Shown here piece by piece: positions 58,973-64,000 of a stretch of 64,000 bases of DNA. A model generated the notes under the pieces. It worked only from the letters and a program-made list of their open reading frames with translations, had not been told where the DNA came from and did not search any database. The DNA lies in the NCBI GenBank assembly GCA_030248295.1, contig JASANH010000647.1, positions 992,001 through 1,056,000 of the forward strand, written 5' to 3'. The position numbers and the translations under genes are program-made. This DNA comes from Mesodorylaimus sp. YZB2_4 (taxonomy: Eukaryota; Nematoda; Enoplea; Dorylaimida; Dorylaimidae). Position 1 is the first letter of the stretch. Every line of letters begins with the position of its first letter.

Positions 58973-61350
58973 ATGGAGAAAACCATCGTCTACAAGTGGA
59001 AATTGTGTCAGTTTTTGAGAGCTAATGGACAATTTTGTACGAATTCAAAACCAAAACAAGAAGATATTGATTGTCACATCGAGATTCACCGATCGCACGT
59101 TCACTTGATTGAAGGCGATGCGGCAATCGATGTGTAGTTGGCAGAGACGAGAGAGAATGATGTGACTGCAGCGTCGACACTGGACTCGTCCTTAAATAAT
59201 CCAGACGCGAAATCCAGTCGATTGTTTAGATCGACTAAAGGAAGGTGAGTCATTTTCTTAAAATCCTTGCTGTTGTGTTGTTCATCGTCACTCAAAAAAT
59301 TGACCAGGAGACATGGCTGAGATTGCAGTCTCAAGGAATAGAAACAGAATCAAAGGCAGGGGGTCATATTTTTCTTTCTACTTCTATTCTTGAAGTTTTC
59401 GTGATATACCTTAGGGGCCATCCATAAAGGTCGACCGCAGCCTAGGGGGGAAGGGGCTACGAAAAAGTGGTCAGCTTCGATTAGGGGAGGAATAGCTGCC
59501 AATGGTCGACCGCAGCAAATTTTTAAACCTTTGATGACAAAAAACACCTTTAATCTTCACCAGCAGTGCGCGTTCAAACCTTTAAAACTTTTGTCTTCTC
59601 TTCTCCTTGGTCGTTCATTCTAGATAAAGCAATTTTGGGGTGATCAGGACTCGTATTCCCGACTGGAATGGCATCTGGTCCGAAAGGGAAAAGTTGGTAG
59701 GCGATTGCTCAGCTGGTTAAGGCATTGATCCGCCTTGCTGGCCCGCAACCCTGACTGGAAGGCCGAGGTTCTATTCCGACGTAGGACGGTAGTTTATTAG
59801 GTTGACGCTCGCTTTGGACACCTGGCTCTGGGCGAGTCCCCTGCTGCTGTCGAATGGCGGACGCCCACGCTAGGAGTAGAGAATTGGGAAACTGTCCTCA
59901 AGCACCAGTCGTGAAGGTCCCTAAACCCCTTCTCACCCAGTATGCCAGCGGAAGACGACACATATGCTGAAGAGCTTGTACTTAAAAACTTGGCATTGGA
60001 GCAAATAGCGCAATCGCAATGCTTGCAATGAGGGGGGGGGGGGAAACGCACATTTTATCTAGGGTAGTTGTTGGTGGTTATTTGGCAGTTTTTAAGTTTT
60101 AGCAGCAAGCTAAAATTAGAATCTATTAGATCATCTATTCGTCTTTTCTTCTCTTCAGGCCGCTGACCATTATGAGGGCCTATGTCTGTTTAATATTGGG
60201 CGATCGTGTCGATGATAACAGAGCCTATTGCAACTTGTGCTATGTGAAAAAGACGGTTGTGACCACGCGCAGCATCACCTACGGTAGGCAAGGAACTGTT
60301 CTCCTGTCGGCAATGCCAGTATCGTGCAACCACGCGTGGCGCCATAGTGACTCATTTATGGACGAGGCATAAATTGCGGTGGCGAACTAAATATGTCATT
60401 GATAACACATTGGATCATGAACGTAAAATTATGGAAATGATTGCCTGTTGTTTCGGTTCACCTCAGCAACAGAACGATGCTGGGCAAAGGTAATTTCCTT
60501 TAGCGATTCTGATGCATGAAGTGCCACTTCAGTTGCGGTTTCAGACAAGCGGTCAATGCGAAGTCGAAGAGTCATGTGTCGAGGAAATGTTCGAAAGCTA
60601 CTGGACAAAAGTAAGTGATTTAAAGCGCGTGTATAGGGCAGGAGTTGCGACTATTTTTCCTGTCTTCTCCTCAATGACCAGAAGACCAGTCAGGGGTGGC
60701 CGACCTGTTCCCTGGCGTCTGATTGGCCGAGATTGGAGGCGGAGCGCCTGGCGTTGTGAGGGTAGTTACTATTCTGCGCATACCATTTGACATAGCAAAT
60801 GACCTCATAGCACATGGATTGAGCTTTGAGAGAATTTTTTTATGGGCTGTGATCATGGCCATATGCGTGGCTGTGACGGTATCGCGCTGATTTGTCGAAT
60901 CGAGACAAGAGCAGATAACCAACATTTATTACTTACCCTGACGCGCGCCTAGACCTCCGCAACTGAACGAGTGAGTTGATCATGGCGAACACGCTGGGAT
61001 GACCTCACTCACAGGGTGGAAGGTGAGGGGTTTATCGAGGCAGGTAAACCCAAGTCAACAATTATCTAGTGAAGTACAAAGAGGGATCCAGTTAGTTACT
61101 GAGAACTTTTCAGGCTAGCGTTATCAAAAGAAATGTCAGCGATATATGCAGCTTCTGCAGCTCGCAAGATTGATAAAACTAGAAGTACTGTCGTCATATT
61201 AGTCACACTGTCAAAGACAACGAAATTTTATGCCATTTGTGCGGAGTATTTAAACCGACTCGGCTGGAAGCGCTGGCGTGCGTCGCGCAATTTACTGAGG
61301 CATATTCTTTCTGTTCATCTTCGCAAACCCGTCTTCAAGTGCAAAAGATG
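58973..61350 (+). pseudogene. C2H2 zinc-finger gene, plus copy 3, degraded
   Basis: Exon 1 (58973-59244) has lost its first zinc ligand (TGC to TGG, giving YKWKLC) and carries an extra T near 59101 that brings a stop soon after. Exon 2 (60159-60489) lacks the middle of the first finger and shifts frame, although the 3' part (CGGCAATGCCAGTATCG) and the donor are still recognisable. Exon 3 begins at 61114 and aligns with unit 1 through CILSVHLRKPVFKCKRC-like sequence, then stops abruptly at about 61350 where a LINE begins. It is a clear pseudogene. Confidence 0.8.
59695..59955 (+). repeat. SINE family, copy 3, tRNA-derived head
   Basis: The head contains an A-box-like TTGCTCAGCTGGTTAAGGC (59705-59723) and a B-box-like GAGGTTCTATTCC (59765-59777). 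The body then matches 16637-16830. The head is tRNA-like but the 60-nt spacing does not give a normal cloverleaf. It lies in intron 1 of plus copy 3. Confidence 0.7.
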
Positions 61351-62985
61351 TTTTGACAGAGTCAACAGAGGCAAACAGAGTCTTGACCGCCTTGATAAAG
61401 GTCGGACCGAAGTTCTTATATGTTAATGCCAAGTACAAGAAGTCCCAATTGATGGTGTCAAAGGCTTTTTCAAAATCTAACGACAAGAGCAAACCCGATT
61501 CATGCGCCGACACACGAAGAGCCTCATATACATCGATCGCGGTACGAATATTCTCTCCGATATACCTCCTTGCAAGGAACGCGGTCTGATTCTCATGAAC
61601 GAGGGCGCCCGCATGCATTTTCAGCCTGTTAGCTAAAGCCTTAGCCAAGATCTTGTTATCGCAGTTCAGGAGAGTAATAGGCCTCCAGCCGCTCAAGTCA
61701 TTCGGATCTTTGCCGGGCTTCGGCAACAGCGAGATCACTCCTTGTTTCTGCGATGGCGACAAGTCACCTGCCTCAAGCGAGGCCTGCATCGATCGCAGCA
61801 TCGGCTCCTGTATGACTTCCCAGAATGGCGATACCACTCAACAGGGAGTCTATCCCTCCCAGGCACTTTACCTGAGGCATGCCCTTTAACGCGTTCAAAT
61901 ATTCCAGTGGTTGCATGGGACAATCGAGAGAGGCCATCGCCTCATCACTCAGCTTCCGAGAGTCGTTTTTACTGACACGTTTCAGCCACTGCTCGAAATC
62001 AATTCCGTTAACTTCATCCTGGGTGTATATCCGTTCATAAGACTGTTGAGTAACAGCCAGGATTTCTTTTGGTTCCACCACTTCACGACCAGGTGCTACC
62101 ACGATTTTTGACACAGATTTACGAACGGCATTCCGTTTTTCCATCCCGAGAAAATATTTTGTGGGTTTTTCACCATATGCAATCCACCGTATCTGGGCGC
62201 GCAAGATTGCTCGCCGGGCATGATCCTCCAAGATAGCATCATTTTTACTTCTTGCCGACTCCCTTAAGACAAGCTCTTCCATTGTGAGAAGGTGCTCCCA
62301 CGAATCGAGATCGTCCAACAGCGACTGAAGCTGAAGCTTCCGTCGAGCCCTGCGGGAGTTGACCTGCGCACAATATTGCATCGAAGTATCCCTTACTGTC
62401 ATTTTCAATAAGTCCCAACGAGCACGATCATCCCACCCTCTTGTTTGTGTTAATGCAAGTTGCAAAGTTTCTTCGATTGCCGCTTTGTACTGCGGCTGAT
62501 TCAGTATTATGACAATCAGTCTCCAAAGACCAGAGCTCCGTGCGCGGAACTGGGGTCCCATAATTCGAAAAATTACACTCTTGTGGGTGCCTATGGCTCT
62601 TTTTATCACGCTGTTTTCGATAAGATTCATCAGGTCAGCGGAGATCAGCCAGTAGTCGAGTCGACACTTGACTAGTGGGTGCGGTTGCTGCCATGTATAT
62701 TGTCGGGTGAGCGGATTTAGTTCCCTCCAACAGTCCATCAGATTCCAGTCTGCCTGTATATCCCTGACTGCTTTCACCACAGATCGCTTTGGAATAGAAT
62801 TCCCACCAGACTTATCCAATTCAGAATCAAAGACAACATTCAGATCGCCACCTACGATTACTTGCAAAAGCTGACCATTGAAAACAGTGATAGCGAGCCT
62901 AACACGCTGCAGCGATGTTCTCAATAATGGATTCGTTTCTGGGCGTATTGCCTTGGGCAGGGGCATCCGCCCAACATCACCCTAT
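61351..62985 (-). mobile_element. LINE 5' part (APE C-terminus to RT), inverted
   Basis: On the minus strand this reads from the C-terminal endonuclease region into reverse transcriptase. The endonuclease end is shown by VIVGGDLNVVFD, the WNLMDCWRELNP segment, CRLDYWLISADL and the THKSVIF histidine region. A linker follows with WIAYGEKPTKYF, then RT motifs (ISLLPKPGKDPNDLSGWRPI, LLNCDNKILAKALANRLK, QTAFLARRYIGENI, LLSLDFEKAFDTINWDFL). It ends at FASVDSVKT at the zinc-finger exon. Several frame changes near 61770-61930 inactivate it. The motif set fits the L1/Tx1 group of APE-type non-LTR retrotransposons. It is oriented opposite to the RT C-terminal part that follows. Confidence 0.88.
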
Positions 62986-63059
62986 CTGTTTATAATAGCC
63001 ATCGACTTTATGGTAACGGCGTGAGAAAGTTGTCCAGATGTGCGTGGTATTCCGATCTA

Positions 63060-64000
63060 GGGCACTCAATACCTAATTGGGCAATATGCGGTCGACACCA
63101 CTCTTTACGTTAAGGATAGGGAAGCGGCGGATGCCGCACTAGAAATTTGGGCGAATTTCTGGGCTGAAGTTGAACAAGAAAAGACAGAATGCATGACACT
63201 CGGCGCTCAGCCTGCCAGGGCGCCGGTACCGGAAGGAATAACTGCAGTCGATAAGATTCGAATCCTGGGCATAACACTCGCGCATGACCAGTCGACCATG
63301 CAAGCTAGCAACTTCAGCGACAAACTAGCTACCTTAGAAAAGAATAGTGAGAGTTGGCGCAAAAGACGGCTGACAATGGTGGGCAGAGTGCTAGTATGGA
63401 ATCAGCTGCTGGGCTCTGTGCTGGTGCACTCACTGATGAAAATTGTAGCCCCTGCGGATACCTTGCGAAGGATAGGGTTTCCTATTCGCGACTTTGTGTG
63501 AAGTGGAAAGGCTCCAAAGGTCCGTCAGGGTGTGCTGCTGCAGCCGGTATGGGCCGGGGGCCTCAAAGCACCAGATGTAAGTACAATTTTGGTCGGCCTG
63601 AGATTGTCGTGGGTCAAGCGATTACTTCGAAATCCGGTGGCGCTATGTGTGAACTGGCCGCCCTGCCACGCGATAGAGGGGCGACCCGGGACGCGATACG
63701 CAAGCAACCCTTTACTAGGGCGGCTCGACTCCCGACTGATTATGAGAGGGCCACCAAAGGCACACACACAAACAGGCACAAAACAGCAGGTTAGTATCAA
63801 TGCAAATCAAGAATCAGTCCAGGTTAGTCAATGCCTCTACATATGGACTAAACTGGGATTCAGGGCGGTGAGTCAGATCGGCGGATTACCCTTCCTGCTG
63901 CGCTGCAACTTTTCTTTGGCAACCCTTGGTATTGAACTTCCTGAGTTTTATGCCGCAATCTTGGATGTCTACCAGTGGATTCGAAACTCTCCTGTTCAAG
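63060..64000 (+). mobile_element. LINE 3' part (RT palm end and thumb), cut by window
   Basis: On the plus strand the frame near 63082 reads QYAVDTTLYVKD, which corresponds to the RT catalytic block YADD with one aspartate changed to valine. It continues through IRILGITLAHD, WRKRRLTMVGRVLVWNQLL and RRIGFPIRDFV, typical of the post-palm/thumb region. After a frame change near 63500 it continues as VLLQPVWAGGLKAPD, LRLSWVKRLL and LPEFYAAILDVYQW to the window edge. It is not functional. With the inverted 5' part on its left it forms one element with a 5' inversion; the RT stretch between SVDSVKT and QYAVD is missing. Confidence 0.88.

Larger units (their letters stand above)
52108..64000. repeat. 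Zinc-finger gene-pair unit 3, right end open
   Basis: Third direct copy of the unit. Both of its genes are damaged: the minus gene by a 2-nt deletion, the plus gene by several lesions and by a LINE that enters exon 3 at about 61351. The remainder of the unit (rest of exon 3, exon 4 and right border) must lie beyond the window if it survives. Confidence 0.75.

Noticed and set aside
23220-61350. Finger genes being transposases of the surrounding elements
   Set aside because: No DDE or hAT-dimerisation region accompanies the fingers, inverted ends do not bracket the genes, and the multi-exon structure is conserved with phase.

Overview
The window is nuclear DNA of an animal, most likely an invertebrate bilaterian. 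Genes are split by spliceosomal introns with GT..AG borders, the conserved proteins are metazoan (PICK1, RAB28, an RBM15/spenito-type SPOC protein, KDSR, an MFSD4-like transporter), and about half the window is transposable elements. I could not place it in a phylum from sequence alone. Exon models were built by hand from splice consensus, reading phase and protein similarity.

Region 1 (about 1-16.0 kb) is ordinary gene space: an N-terminal exon of an MFSD4-like transporter (-), a complete 3-exon KDSR (-), a complete 7-exon PICK1 (-), an intronless RAB28 (+) and a 3-exon RBM15/spenito (+). Region 2 (16.0-22.9 kb) holds three unrecognised secreted or membrane proteins, all on the minus strand: a 7-exon protein with Ig-like domains, a 2-exon single-pass type I membrane protein and a proline-rich single-pass protein.

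Region 3 (about 23.2 kb to the right end) is the unusual part. A unit made of two divergently transcribed, mutually paralogous C2H2 zinc-finger genes is repeated three times in direct orientation (about 23.2-34.35, 38.0-51.1 and 52.1-61.4+ kb). Each gene has four coding exons, all joined in phase 2. Exon 1 carries a long-spaced finger (C-x2-C-x21-H-x3-H). Internal modules carry a long finger (usually C-x2-C-x19-H), a classical finger (C-x2-C-x12-H-x4-H) and a motif close to FHxEIMxxLxxCF. The last exon ends in one classical finger. Of six genes only two read intact, one per orientation: the plus gene of unit 1 (537 aa) and the minus gene of unit 2 (448 aa). The others have a nonsense codon, a 2-nt deletion, an internal deletion, or several lesions plus a retrotransposon insertion.

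The units are riddled with mobile DNA: a hAT-like element whose 8-bp target duplication covers a splice donor, a second hAT-like element nested in it, pogo-like MITEs with TA duplications (one with its empty site preserved in a sister unit), a perfect 180-bp inverted repeat, a tRNA-derived SINE family, an orphan R2-like N-terminus (three fingers plus Myb), and an APE-type LINE whose 5' half is inverted against its 3' half, inserted in a zinc-finger exon.
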